Shown in pieces: positions 44,205-52,245 of a stretch of 64,000 nt of DNA; the stretch's first letter is position 1, and each line of letters starts with the position of its first letter. Under the pieces are notes generated by a model that was not told where the DNA came from, made no database searches, and saw nothing but the letters and a program-made list of their open reading frames with translations. The position numbers were made by a program, and so were the translations under genes. The DNA comes from Egicoccus sp. AB-alg6-2 (GTDB lineage: Bacteria; Actinomycetota; Nitriliruptoria; Nitriliruptorales; Nitriliruptoraceae): assembly GCF_041821025.1 (NCBI RefSeq), contig NZ_JBGUAY010000003.1:248001-312000 (forward strand). Reading direction: 5' to 3'.

Positions 44205-45020
44205 ATGGTTCGCGATCCTCGCGAAGGGGTCACCGAGGACGGCACGATCACCACCGGAGCCGATGCCCGGCGGATCCCGGCCGCCTACCGCGAGACGATC
44301 GCCGATGCCGTTTCGACGTTGCGCGACACGCTCGGCGAGCTCGCCCACAGCGTCTACGTCTACGGCAGCGTCGCGACCGGCCAGGCGAGACCTCCGCGCT
44401 CGGACCTCGACCTGATCGTCGTCGTCGAGACGTCGGCGCCCGAAGCCGTTCGTGCGGCCGCCACCGGGTTGAGCCACCGGCACCGAGACCTCGTGCGCGA
44501 GGTCGCGATCGGGAGCGTGGACCTCGAGACGCTGCGTCGGCAGGACCGCGTCGGCCGCGCCGAGCGGTGCTTCCTGAAGCACTACGCCGTGCATCTGGCC
44601 GGTCCCGACCTGCGCGCCGACCACCCGACGTGTCGTGCGACGGAGGATCTCGCCTGCGGGTTCAACCGTGACCTTCGAAGGGTGCTCGACCAGGTACGGC
44701 CACCGCTGCTGGGGGCAGACGACGGGGACCAGCGCGCCGCGGCCGCCGCCCGAGCCTGCCGCAAGATCCTGATGGCGGCCGCGACGCTGCTCAGCGTCCG
44801 TGAGGGAGGCTGGTCGACCGATCGGCGGACGGCGGTGGAACTCGTCGGTCGGCACGCACCTGAGCTGTACGAGCTCGCGGCGGACGCCCTGCGCTACGGC
44901 GAGGACGCACCGATGCCGGTCGCGCCGGACGTCGGGCGCGCCGTCGAGATCGTCGACAGACTCGGGGGCTGGCTCGTCGACGAGTACGCGCGGTCGGCCG
45001 TGCGCCACGACAGCCGGTGA
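44205..45020 (+). CDS. Nucleotidyltransferase-domain protein
   Basis: 271 residues with GGGAGG upstream. The polymerase-beta-like minimal fold is shown by VYVYGSVATGQA and SDLDLIVVV, the GS-x9-12-DxD motif that binds Mg-ATP, with a further Asp in GSVDLETL. The C-terminal half is helical and resembles the DUF4111/KNTase-C type. It could nucleotidylate a small molecule such as an aminoglycoside or a protein. No antitoxin partner is adjacent. Confidence 0.82.
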   Translation: MVRDPREGVTEDGTITTGADARRIPAAYRETIADAVSTLRDTLGELAHSVYVYGSVATGQARPPRSDLDLIVVVETSAPEAVRAAATGLSHRHRDLVREVAIGSVDLETLRRQDRVGRAERCFLKHYAVHLAGPDLRADHPTCRATEDLACGFNRDLRRVLDQVRPPLLGADDGDQRAAAAARACRKILMAAATLLSVREGGWSTDRRTAVELVGRHAPELYELAADALRYGEDAPMPVAPDVGRAVEIVDRLGGWLVDEYARSAVRHDSR

Positions 45021-45041
45021 GCACGACACGACCGTCCGCGC

Positions 45042-46202
45042 TCAGCGCTCGCCGAGGATCTCCGCGTCGTGTTCGCCCAGCATCGGCGGCGGGGTCGGCG
45101 ACCGACGGCCGGAGCGGGACCAGTCGACCGGCGCGCCCGGCAACTCGAGGTCACCTGCGGTCGGGTGCGTGACCCGGTCGACGAGTCCGAGGTGCTCCAG
45201 CTGGTCCCAGCCGTACACCTGGTCCATGGTGCGGATCCGGCCGGCGGGAACGCCCGCGTCGTTGAACCGGGCCATCCACGTGTCGACGTCGTCGGACACG
45301 AGCACGGCGTTGATCTCGGCCTCGAGCTCGTCCCAGTTGGCGACGCGATCACGGTTGGTGGCATAGCGGGGGTCGTCGACGGCGATCCCGACGGCCGGCG
45401 CGAAGCGCTGCCACAGGCCCTCGGAGCCCACGGCGACGTTCACCCAGCCGTCGGCACAGGTGAACGCGCCGTACGGGGCGATCGTCGGGTGGCGGTTCCC
45501 ACCGGGCTCGGGCACCTCACCCGCCAGGGTCCACCGCGTGCCCTGGAAGGTGTGCACGGCGACGGCGGATGCCAGCAGCGAGGTGGAGACCCGCTGGCCC
45601 TTGCCGGTGCGCTCGCGCTCGTGGAGCGCGGCCACCACGCCGTAGGCGCCGAACATGCCCGAGAGGATGTCGGTGATGGGGACGCCCATCTTCGTCGGGG
45701 GCCCCCCGACAGGACCGGTGATGCCCATCAGGCCGGCCTCGCCCTGGATGATCTGGTCGAATCCCGAGCGCTCGCCGTCCGGGCCGCCTTCACCGAAGCC
45801 GGTGATCGACAACACCACGAGGCGTTCGTTGCGGGCTTCCAGCGCGTCGGGTCCCAGGCCGAGCCGTTCCATGACGCCGGGCCGGAAGTTCTCGACGAGG
45901 ACGTCCGCCTCGTCGATGAGCGTGTGCAGGCGAGCGACGTCGTCGTCGTCCTTGAGGTCGAGGGTGACCGACTTCTTGGAGCGGTTGATGGAGAGGTAGT
46001 AGGCCGATTCGGACTCCCCCTCACCCACGAACGGCGGCCCCCAGCCGCGCGTGTCGTCACCGGCGCCCGGCCGCTCGACCTTGATCACCTCGGCGCCGGC
46101 GTCGGCCAGCATCATCGTGGCGTAGGGGCCCGACAGGGCGCGCGACAGGTCGACCACGCGGATCCCGGCCAGGGGTCCGGTCGCCGCTCGCTGCTCCGCC
46201 AT
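45042..46202 (-). CDS. CaiB/BaiF class III CoA-transferase
   Basis: 386 residues from ATG 46202, with GAGG 7 nt upstream. N-terminal LAGIRVVDLSRALSGPYATM, EVIKVERPGAGDDTRGWGPP and the interlinked-ring fold motifs are those of class III CoA-transferases (formyl-CoA:oxalate, carnitine and related enzymes). Where this family carries the catalytic Asp/Glu (TSLL[D/E]A context) the sequence reads VSTSLLASAVAVHTF, so the acid appears to be Ala. It follows hyuB by 55 bp on the same strand and is last in the catabolic block. If active, it could convert oxalate or another acid product into its CoA ester; the substrate is not determined. Confidence 0.85.
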   Translation of the reverse strand: MAEQRAATGPLAGIRVVDLSRALSGPYATMMLADAGAEVIKVERPGAGDDTRGWGPPFVGEGESESAYYLSINRSKKSVTLDLKDDDDVARLHTLIDEADVLVENFRPGVMERLGLGPDALEARNERLVVLSITGFGEGGPDGERSGFDQIIQGEAGLMGITGPVGGPPTKMGVPITDILSGMFGAYGVVAALHERERTGKGQRVSTSLLASAVAVHTFQGTRWTLAGEVPEPGGNRHPTIAPYGAFTCADGWVNVAVGSEGLWQRFAPAVGIAVDDPRYATNRDRVANWDELEAEINAVLVSDDVDTWMARFNDAGVPAGRIRTMDQVYGWDQLEHLGLVDRVTHPTAGDLELPGAPVDWSRSGRRSPTPPPMLGEHDAEILGER

Positions 46203-46257
46203 GTCTGGTCCTCGTCCGCCGATGGAGATCGAGCCTAGTGGTGCGGGCGTGGCCCTC

Positions 46258-48153
46258 TCAGAGGACGTCGACCTCGGGGAAGGCACGACCATCGGGGTCG
46301 AGTTGGGCGTACCCCGGTCCACGGTCGAAGAACGCCGACGGCTGACCCCGCTCCTCGCGCAGGCGGGCGCGGAGGGCGTCGGTGGCATCGCCGTCGACCT
46401 GCGGGTCGTCGTCGGAACCGGTCACCACGACCCCGTAGTCGTCGCGCGCACCGTCCCGGCTGACCTTGCCCCACTGCACGTCGCGACGGACGAGGTCGGG
46501 GTCGCGTTCGAGCGGATCGCCCCAACCCCCTCCGCCCGTCGTGCGGATGCGCACGACCTGGCCGGCCCGGATCGGCTCGTCGTCCACGAGTCCCTCGAGT
46601 TCGCGTTCGTCTGGGCCTCCGGGATCGATCGTCACGCGGAACGGGGCTCCGGCCCGCCCCCCGTTGACGCCCCAGCAGGCGAGGATCGAGCGGTCCGCGA
46701 TCGACATGAACGAGGCATCCTCGAGCATCCGGATCCACTTGTCGTAGCCGAGGCCTCCGCGGTACTGCCCGGGACCACCGGAGTCGGTGGCGAGACCGAG
46801 CTTCTCGACCCGGAAGGGGAACCGGGACTCGGTGAACTCCGTCGGCAGGTTTCGCGAGTCGGGCACGACGTGGATCGTGTCCTCGCCGTCGCTGTAGTAG
46901 CGACCACCGGAGCCGCCGCCGAGGACCTCGCGCATCAGGTACGAGCTGCCGTCGGCGCGGGTGCCGTAGACGCCGGTGTAGCGGATCGTCTCCTGGTCGG
47001 CGGGCATGCGGCCGTTCGTGGCCTTGGCGAGCACGCCCGCGAGGACGCCGAGGAGGCGCAGGATCACGAACGTCCGGGCGTTGGTCGGTGCGGGAAAGAC
47101 CGGGGTGAGCAGCGTCCCCTTGTCGGGGAACCGCATCTCGATCAGGTCGACGATGCCCTCGTTGACGTCGAGTTCCGCCATGCGTTCGGGCGTGTCGGCG
47201 AGGTTGCGCAGGATCGGGGCGAGCCACTTCTTGAGGAAGTTGCCGTCGGCGTAGTCGCCGCAGTGGTTGATCGGACCCTTCGCCTGCGGGGAGGTGCCGG
47301 TGAAGTCGATCACCAGGCGCGCCCGGTCGGTGTCGCCGCCCTCCTTGGTCAACGTGATCCGTTGACGGTGCAGCTTCGGGGCGTCGACGCCGTCGTGCTC
47401 GGCGTAGTCCTCCCAGACGTAGGTCCCGTCGGGGATCTTCGGCAGGATCTCGCGGCGGTAGGTGTCGGTGTTGTTGGACACGATCGCGTCGAAGCAGGCC
47501 TCGACGGTGGCGACCCCGTAGCGGTCGAACAGCTCCGACAGGCGTCGCGAGCCCATCAGGCAGGCCGAGCACTCGGCGTCGAGGTCGCCGGCCAGCGACT
47601 CGGGCATCCGCGAGTTGCGGGTCATGATCGTCAGCGCCGCCTGGTTCGGCACGCCGCGGTCCCACAGCTTGATCGGCGGGACCATCAGGCCTTCCTCGAA
47701 GACGCTGCGGGCGCCCGACGGCATCGAGCCGGGGACGCACCCGCCGATGTCGTCGTGGTGCCCGAACGCCTGCACGAACGCGACGACGCGCGGCTGCTCA
47801 CCGGCACTGGCATGGAAGACGGGCACCGTGACACACAGGTCCGGCAGGTGGCCGATGCCGCCCTCGGAGAGGTAGACGTCGTTGTGGAAGAACACGTCAC
47901 CCGGCTGCATCGTGTCCAGCGGGAAGTCGCGCGCGACCGGATGCACCAGTGCGGAGTAGGACCGGCCGGTCAGCTTCCGCAGCTTCGCGTCGTGGATGCC
48001 GGCCCGGTAGTCGTGGGCGTCACGGATCATCGGCGAGCGCGACGTGCGGCCGATGGCGTCCTCGACCTCCTTCTCGATCGAGGCGAGCGTGCCCTGCACG
48101 ATTTCGAGCACGATCGGGTCGACGCCGGTGGCGGCGAGCTCGGCGGTGGTCAT
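46258..48153 (-). CDS. hyuB: Hydantoinase/oxoprolinase B-type subunit
   Basis: 631 residues from ATG 48153, overlapping the hyuA stop by 4 bp. It matches HyuB: DPIVLEIVQGTLASIEKEVEDAI region at the N-terminus, HPVARDFPLDTMQPGDVFFHND, FGHHDDIGG with paired His, and NHCGDYADGNFLKK, ending in GGGGWGDPLERDP. With HyuA it forms ATP-dependent N-methylhydantoinase, 5-oxoprolinase or acetophenone/caprolactam-type carboxylase/hydrolase complexes. In this context, beside a Mo hydroxylase and carbamoyl-transfer genes, an ATP-driven cyclic amide or ureide hydrolase is most likely. Confidence 0.9.
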   Translation of the reverse strand: MTTAELAATGVDPIVLEIVQGTLASIEKEVEDAIGRTSRSPMIRDAHDYRAGIHDAKLRKLTGRSYSALVHPVARDFPLDTMQPGDVFFHNDVYLSEGGIGHLPDLCVTVPVFHASAGEQPRVVAFVQAFGHHDDIGGCVPGSMPSGARSVFEEGLMVPPIKLWDRGVPNQAALTIMTRNSRMPESLAGDLDAECSACLMGSRRLSELFDRYGVATVEACFDAIVSNNTDTYRREILPKIPDGTYVWEDYAEHDGVDAPKLHRQRITLTKEGGDTDRARLVIDFTGTSPQAKGPINHCGDYADGNFLKKWLAPILRNLADTPERMAELDVNEGIVDLIEMRFPDKGTLLTPVFPAPTNARTFVILRLLGVLAGVLAKATNGRMPADQETIRYTGVYGTRADGSSYLMREVLGGGSGGRYYSDGEDTIHVVPDSRNLPTEFTESRFPFRVEKLGLATDSGGPGQYRGGLGYDKWIRMLEDASFMSIADRSILACWGVNGGRAGAPFRVTIDPGGPDERELEGLVDDEPIRAGQVVRIRTTGGGGWGDPLERDPDLVRRDVQWGKVSRDGARDDYGVVVTGSDDDPQVDGDATDALRARLREERGQPSAFFDRGPGYAQLDPDGRAFPEVDVL

Positions 48154-50339
48154 CGGTCGCTCCTGTCGCGCTCGACCACGAGGTTGGCGAGGCCGTCCAC
48201 GCGGGCCTGGAAGCCGGGGTGGATCGGCACGGTGGAGCCGAACTCCTCGACGATCGCCGGGCCGACGATCACGTCGCCGGCGAGCAGCCGTTCGCGGGCG
48301 TAGACCTGCGCGCCGGCGGCGGCACCCTCGAACACGACCGGCCGGTCGCCCGTGCGCGCGCGCGTCGCGTCGCCGTCGCCTTCCGGCAGGCGCGGAAGCA
48401 CCGGCCGCGGGATGGGGCCGATGCCCGTCACTCGGAGATTCACCCACTCCACCGGGTGGCGGTGACGGTGCTCCCCACCGCTGGCGGCCGAATCGGCGCG
48501 ATAGGCATAGCCGTAGAGGCGTTCGTGCTCGTCGTGGAACGCGTCGACCACCGAGCGCTGGAAGGCCTCGTCGATCGGCCCGTCCGGCGCGGGGACCCGC
48601 ACCTCGAACGCCTGGCCGTCGTAGCGCAGATCGGCCGTGCGTACGAACCGGTGCTCGTCCGCGTCGAAGCCCTCGCGGTCGAGTGCATCGGCGGCGCGCG
48701 CCTGCAACGAGCGATAGACCGCCGCCAGTTCGTCGCGGTCGAGCGCGTCGTCGCGCACCACGTGGGTCTGGACGTAGTCGTTCTTGACGTCGACGGTCAG
48801 CAGCCCGAAGGCGGACAGGTTGCCGGGATCGCGGGGCACGATCACGGCCGGCAGGCCGAGGATGTCGATGAGCCGGCAGATCAGCAGCGGCCCCGATCCC
48901 CCGAAGGCGGCCATGGTGAAGTCGCGCACGTCGAGCCCGCGCTTGACGGTGACCTGGCGGATGGCATTGGCCTGGTTCCACGCCGAGATCTCGAGGATGC
49001 CGCGGGCGGCGTCCTCGGGCGACAGGCCGAGCTCGCCGGCCAGGGTCTCGATGCCGGCACGCGCCGCGTCGCGGTCGAGGCCGATCTCGCCGCCCAGCAG
49101 ATGCGGCGGGATGCGTCCGAGGAACACGTGCGCGTCGGTGACGGTCGGTTCCGTGCCCCCGCGGCCGTAACAGATCGGACCCGGGTCGGCGCCGGCCGAG
49201 CGAGGACCGACCTTGAGGGTGCCCTCGGGGCTGATCCAGGCGATCGAGCCACCGCCCGCACCGACGGTGACGATGTCGATCATGGGGATCTTGGACGGGA
49301 ACCGGCCGACGGAACCCTCGGTGGTCAGCGTCGGCTCGCCCCCGAGGACGACCGACACGTCGGTCGAGGTGCCCCCGCCGTCGCACGTGAGCAGCTTGTC
49401 GTAGCCGGCCTCGCCGGCCACCAGTGCGGCGCCGAGGGCGCCGGCCGCAGGCCCCGACAGCACCGTGGTGATCGGCTGGTGGACGACCTCGTCGGCACTG
49501 ATGACGCCGCCGTTGGACTTCATGACGTAGAACGGAACGGATGCGGGGGGCTCCGCCCCCCGCAGACCCCCCGAGACCGGCTCGTCACCACGGGTGGCCT
49601 GGTCCAGGCGGGCTGCGATGTTGCGCACGTAGCGCGTGACCTTCGGCTTGACCGACGCGTCGACCAGCGTCGTGACGGTGCGCTCGTACTCGCGGTACTC
49701 GCGCAGCACCTCGCTCGACAGCGACACGACGGCGTCGGGGTGCTCGGCGGCCAGGACCTCGCGCAGACGCCGTTCGTGCCGGTCGTCGGCGTAGGCGTGC
49801 AGCAGGCACACCCCGATGGTGTCGATCCCGCGGTCGCGGAACCAGCGGGCGACCTCGACGGCGCCGTCGACGTCGAGGGGGCGCACCTCGGCGCCGGTGT
49901 GGTCGAGCCGTCCGCGGACCTCGCGGACCAGGTCGACCGGCACGATGCGGTCCGGCTTGACCCAGAAGTAGCTGTTGCCGTAGCCGTCGGGAACCGACTG
50001 CCGCGCGATCTCGAGGATGTGGCGGTAGCCCTCGGTGGTGATCAGCCCGACCCGCTCGACCGCGTCCTCGAGCAGCGCGTTGGTCGCCACCGTGGTGCCG
50101 TGCGAGACGCCGGTGACGTCCTGCCCCGACGCGCCGAGGATGTCGAGGACCTTGCGGACGCCGTCGAGGAAGCCGATCGACGGGTCGGCCGGGGTCGACG
50201 GGGTCTTGGTGGTGATGATCCGGCCGGTGTCGTGCTCCACGGCGACCACGTCGGTGAACGTGCCACCGGTGTCGATGCCGATGCGCACGCCGCCGCTGGT
50301 CTCGCGATGTTCGGACACGGTGGTCTCACTCCTGCTCAT
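48150..50339 (-). CDS. hyuA: Hydantoinase/oxoprolinase A-type subunit
   Basis: 729 residues from ATG 50339, overlapping the amidase stop. The actin-like ATPase is clear: RIGIDTGGTFTDVVA, GVSHGTTVATNALLE, LTCDGGGTSTDVSVV, VGAGGGSIAWI and AFGGSGPLL. It is the ATP-binding half of the HyuAB complex. Length is normal for the family. Order in transcription is coxG, amidase, hyuA, hyuB, all overlapping by 4 bp, which indicates tight co-translation. Confidence 0.92.
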   Translation of the reverse strand: MSRSETTVSEHRETSGGVRIGIDTGGTFTDVVAVEHDTGRIITTKTPSTPADPSIGFLDGVRKVLDILGASGQDVTGVSHGTTVATNALLEDAVERVGLITTEGYRHILEIARQSVPDGYGNSYFWVKPDRIVPVDLVREVRGRLDHTGAEVRPLDVDGAVEVARWFRDRGIDTIGVCLLHAYADDRHERRLREVLAAEHPDAVVSLSSEVLREYREYERTVTTLVDASVKPKVTRYVRNIAARLDQATRGDEPVSGGLRGAEPPASVPFYVMKSNGGVISADEVVHQPITTVLSGPAAGALGAALVAGEAGYDKLLTCDGGGTSTDVSVVLGGEPTLTTEGSVGRFPSKIPMIDIVTVGAGGGSIAWISPEGTLKVGPRSAGADPGPICYGRGGTEPTVTDAHVFLGRIPPHLLGGEIGLDRDAARAGIETLAGELGLSPEDAARGILEISAWNQANAIRQVTVKRGLDVRDFTMAAFGGSGPLLICRLIDILGLPAVIVPRDPGNLSAFGLLTVDVKNDYVQTHVVRDDALDRDELAAVYRSLQARAADALDREGFDADEHRFVRTADLRYDGQAFEVRVPAPDGPIDEAFQRSVVDAFHDEHERLYGYAYRADSAASGGEHRHRHPVEWVNLRVTGIGPIPRPVLPRLPEGDGDATRARTGDRPVVFEGAAAGAQVYARERLLAGDVIVGPAIVEEFGSTVPIHPGFQARVDGLANLVVERDRSDR

Positions 50340-51613
50340 GCCGGCAACAGGGACGCGAGCAGACGTGCCGCCCCCAGGGCCAGGCCGTCGTCGTGCGCGC
50401 GGGCGACGGTCTGGACGCCCAGCGGCAGCCCGTCCGCCCCGGTCAGCCCCGGGACCGCGACGGTCGGCAGACCGAGCAGCGTCCAGGGGCGGCACAGCAT
50501 CGGGTCCCCGGTCGTCGCGGCGTCGGGCGCCTCACCGAGCACGCTCGGGGCCAGCAGCACGTCGACGTCGGCGAAGACGTCGCCGAGCTGTCCCAGGCAC
50601 CGCTCCCGCAGTGCGACCGCCCGGTCGTAGTCGCTGACCAACTGCCGGGCGTCGTCGAGGTAGGCGCGCAGCCGGGCGCTCAGCCGGGCGGCGTGGTGGT
50701 CGATCTCGTCGGCGAGGGCGTCGAGCACCTCGGTGCCCATCACGACCTGCTGTGCCTCGACCAGCCCGGCGAAGGCGCCGGGCAGGGTGACCTCGACGAA
50801 CTCGACGTCGTCGGCGAGACGTTCGACGGCCCCGAGGATGCGCCCCCGGGCACTGCGCTCGACGGCCTGCCACCACGGCGTGCGCACGAAGCCGATGCGG
50901 GGTCGCGGACCGGGTTCGACGGGCCGGAACCGCTCGTGGTCGTCGGCCATCACGCCCAGGCCCAGCGCGACGTCGTCGACGTCGTTGCCGAGGAGGCCCA
51001 CCGTGTCGAGACTCGGCGAGCACAGCTTGACCCCGTCGAGCGGCAACGCGCCGAAGGTCGGTTTGGCGCCGACGACGCCACAGAACGAGGCCGGGCGCAC
51101 GACCGACCCGGCGGTCTGGGTTCCGATCGCCAGCGGCACCGTGCCGGCCGCGACCGCCGCGGCCGAGCCGCTGGAGGACCCGCCCGGCGTGCGGGTCTGG
51201 TCGTGGGGATTGCGCGTCGGACCGGGCTGGAACAGGGCGAACTCCGTGGTGACCGTCTTGCCGATGACGACGGCACCGGCGGCGCGCAGCCTGGCGACCG
51301 CGACGGCGTCGGCATCGGGCCGGCGGCCGGCGTAGATCGGGGAGCCGTGCGCGGTCGGTTGGTCGGCCGTGTCGACGATGTCCTTGACCCCGACCGGCAC
51401 GCCGTGCAGCGGGCCACGCTCGTCGGCCGGCATGGCGTCGAGCGCCCGGGCCTGCACGAGTGCGGCTTCGGGATCGAGGTGCGCCCAGGCGTGCAGGTCG
51501 TCCTCGCGCGCCGCGATGGCGTCGAGGTGGCCTTGCACGACCTCGACGACCGACGTCTCGCCGGCCTCGACGCGGGCGCGGATCTCCCCGGCGGTTCCCA
51601 GCGGCGCCGTCAC
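50336..51613 (-). CDS. Amidase signature-family enzyme
   Basis: 425 residues. The Ser-cisSer-Lys triad is visible: Lys77 in GVPVGVKDIVD, cis-Ser at 145-146 in RTPGGSSSGSAAA, and the nucleophile Ser169 in GTQTAGSVVRPASF. The family hydrolyses linear amides, including oxamate-like, carbamoyl and malonamate-type substrates. Set between coxG and hyuA with 4-bp overlaps, it probably acts on the ring-opened product of HyuAB or on the oxamate-like product of AllFGH. It lacks the extra C-terminal domain of allophanate hydrolase. Confidence 0.92.
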   Translation of the reverse strand: MTAPLGTAGEIRARVEAGETSVVEVVQGHLDAIAAREDDLHAWAHLDPEAALVQARALDAMPADERGPLHGVPVGVKDIVDTADQPTAHGSPIYAGRRPDADAVAVARLRAAGAVVIGKTVTTEFALFQPGPTRNPHDQTRTPGGSSSGSAAAVAAGTVPLAIGTQTAGSVVRPASFCGVVGAKPTFGALPLDGVKLCSPSLDTVGLLGNDVDDVALGLGVMADDHERFRPVEPGPRPRIGFVRTPWWQAVERSARGRILGAVERLADDVEFVEVTLPGAFAGLVEAQQVVMGTEVLDALADEIDHHAARLSARLRAYLDDARQLVSDYDRAVALRERCLGQLGDVFADVDVLLAPSVLGEAPDAATTGDPMLCRPWTLLGLPTVAVPGLTGADGLPLGVQTVARAHDDGLALGAARLLASLLPA

Positions 51614-52245
51614 GGCCGCAGGCGCCGGCCGACCAGCACGCCGGCGAGCGCGACGAGCGCGCCGAGCCCGAACGCGGCCAGCAGCTCCGGCAGCCGGCTG
51701 CCGGACCCGCCCGCCGCGGCACGGCCGGCGAAGACCTGGCCGACCTCGGCGGTGGTGGCGGCCCGGGCGTCCCCCCCGACGGCGGGAGCCGCGGCCGCCG
51801 CCGGGCCGTGCAGCAGCTCGCGTTCGACGGCGGCGAAGAACTCGCCCGCTGTCTTCTTCGCGACGCCGGCCAGCATCCGCTGCCCGACGCCGCCGATCAT
51901 GCCGCCGATCACGGCGTCGGCGTCGAAGGTGACGGCCGTGGTGCCGTCACCCTGCTCGGCCAGGTCGATCACCGCATCGGCGCGGATGGTGCCGGGCGCG
52001 CCGGCTCCCTCGGCCCGGAGGCGGTAGTTCGACGGCTCCTGCCGGTCCGAGAGCTGGACCCGCCCCTGGTAGGTGCCCTTGACGCTCGCGACACCGGCGG
52101 TGACCGTGGCGGCGTAGGTGTCGTCGCCCGTCACCTCCAGTGCCTCGCAGCCGGGGATGGTGCGGGCGAGGACGGCGGGATCCTGCAGCGCGTCCCAGAC
52201 CTGCTGACGCGGCGCCGCCACGGTGTAGGTACCGGAGATCTTCAC
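51610..52245 (-). CDS. coxG: CoxG-like SRPBCC protein with C-terminal membrane anchor
   Basis: 211 residues. Residues 1-145 are an SRPBCC/START-like fold of the CoxG type (ISGTYTVAAPRQQVWDALQD, PGCEALEV), then a flexible Ala/Gly-rich linker and a C-terminal membrane helix (LLAAFGLGALVALAGVLVG) with a basic end. CoxG of carboxydotrophs anchors CO dehydrogenase at the membrane, and recent work on mycobacterial CoxG shows it extracts menaquinone for the enzyme. Here it would link the Mo hydroxylase to the quinone pool. Confidence 0.9.
   Translation of the reverse strand: MKISGTYTVAAPRQQVWDALQDPAVLARTIPGCEALEVTGDDTYAATVTAGVASVKGTYQGRVQLSDRQEPSNYRLRAEGAGAPGTIRADAVIDLAEQGDGTTAVTFDADAVIGGMIGGVGQRMLAGVAKKTAGEFFAAVERELLHGPAAAAAPAVGGDARAATTAEVGQVFAGRAAAGGSGSRLPELLAAFGLGALVALAGVLVGRRLRP

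Noticed and set aside
48150-49386. An N-terminal extension of HyuB reaching back over hyuA
   Set aside because: The same frame stays open upstream of ATG 48153, but the extension is out-of-frame hyuA sequence; ATG 48153 has the ATGA overlap and matches HyuB N-termini.
48150-50339. HyuA/HyuB as 5-oxoprolinase
   Set aside because: Cannot be excluded by sequence, but the linked Mo hydroxylase, amidase and carbamoyl-transfer genes make a ureide or hydantoin substrate more likely than 5-oxoproline.
47949-50630. A plus-strand open frame of nearly 900 codons opposite hyuA/hyuB
   Set aside because: High GC in third codon positions creates long antisense frames; the translation has low complexity and no domain, while the minus strand encodes clear HyuA and HyuB.
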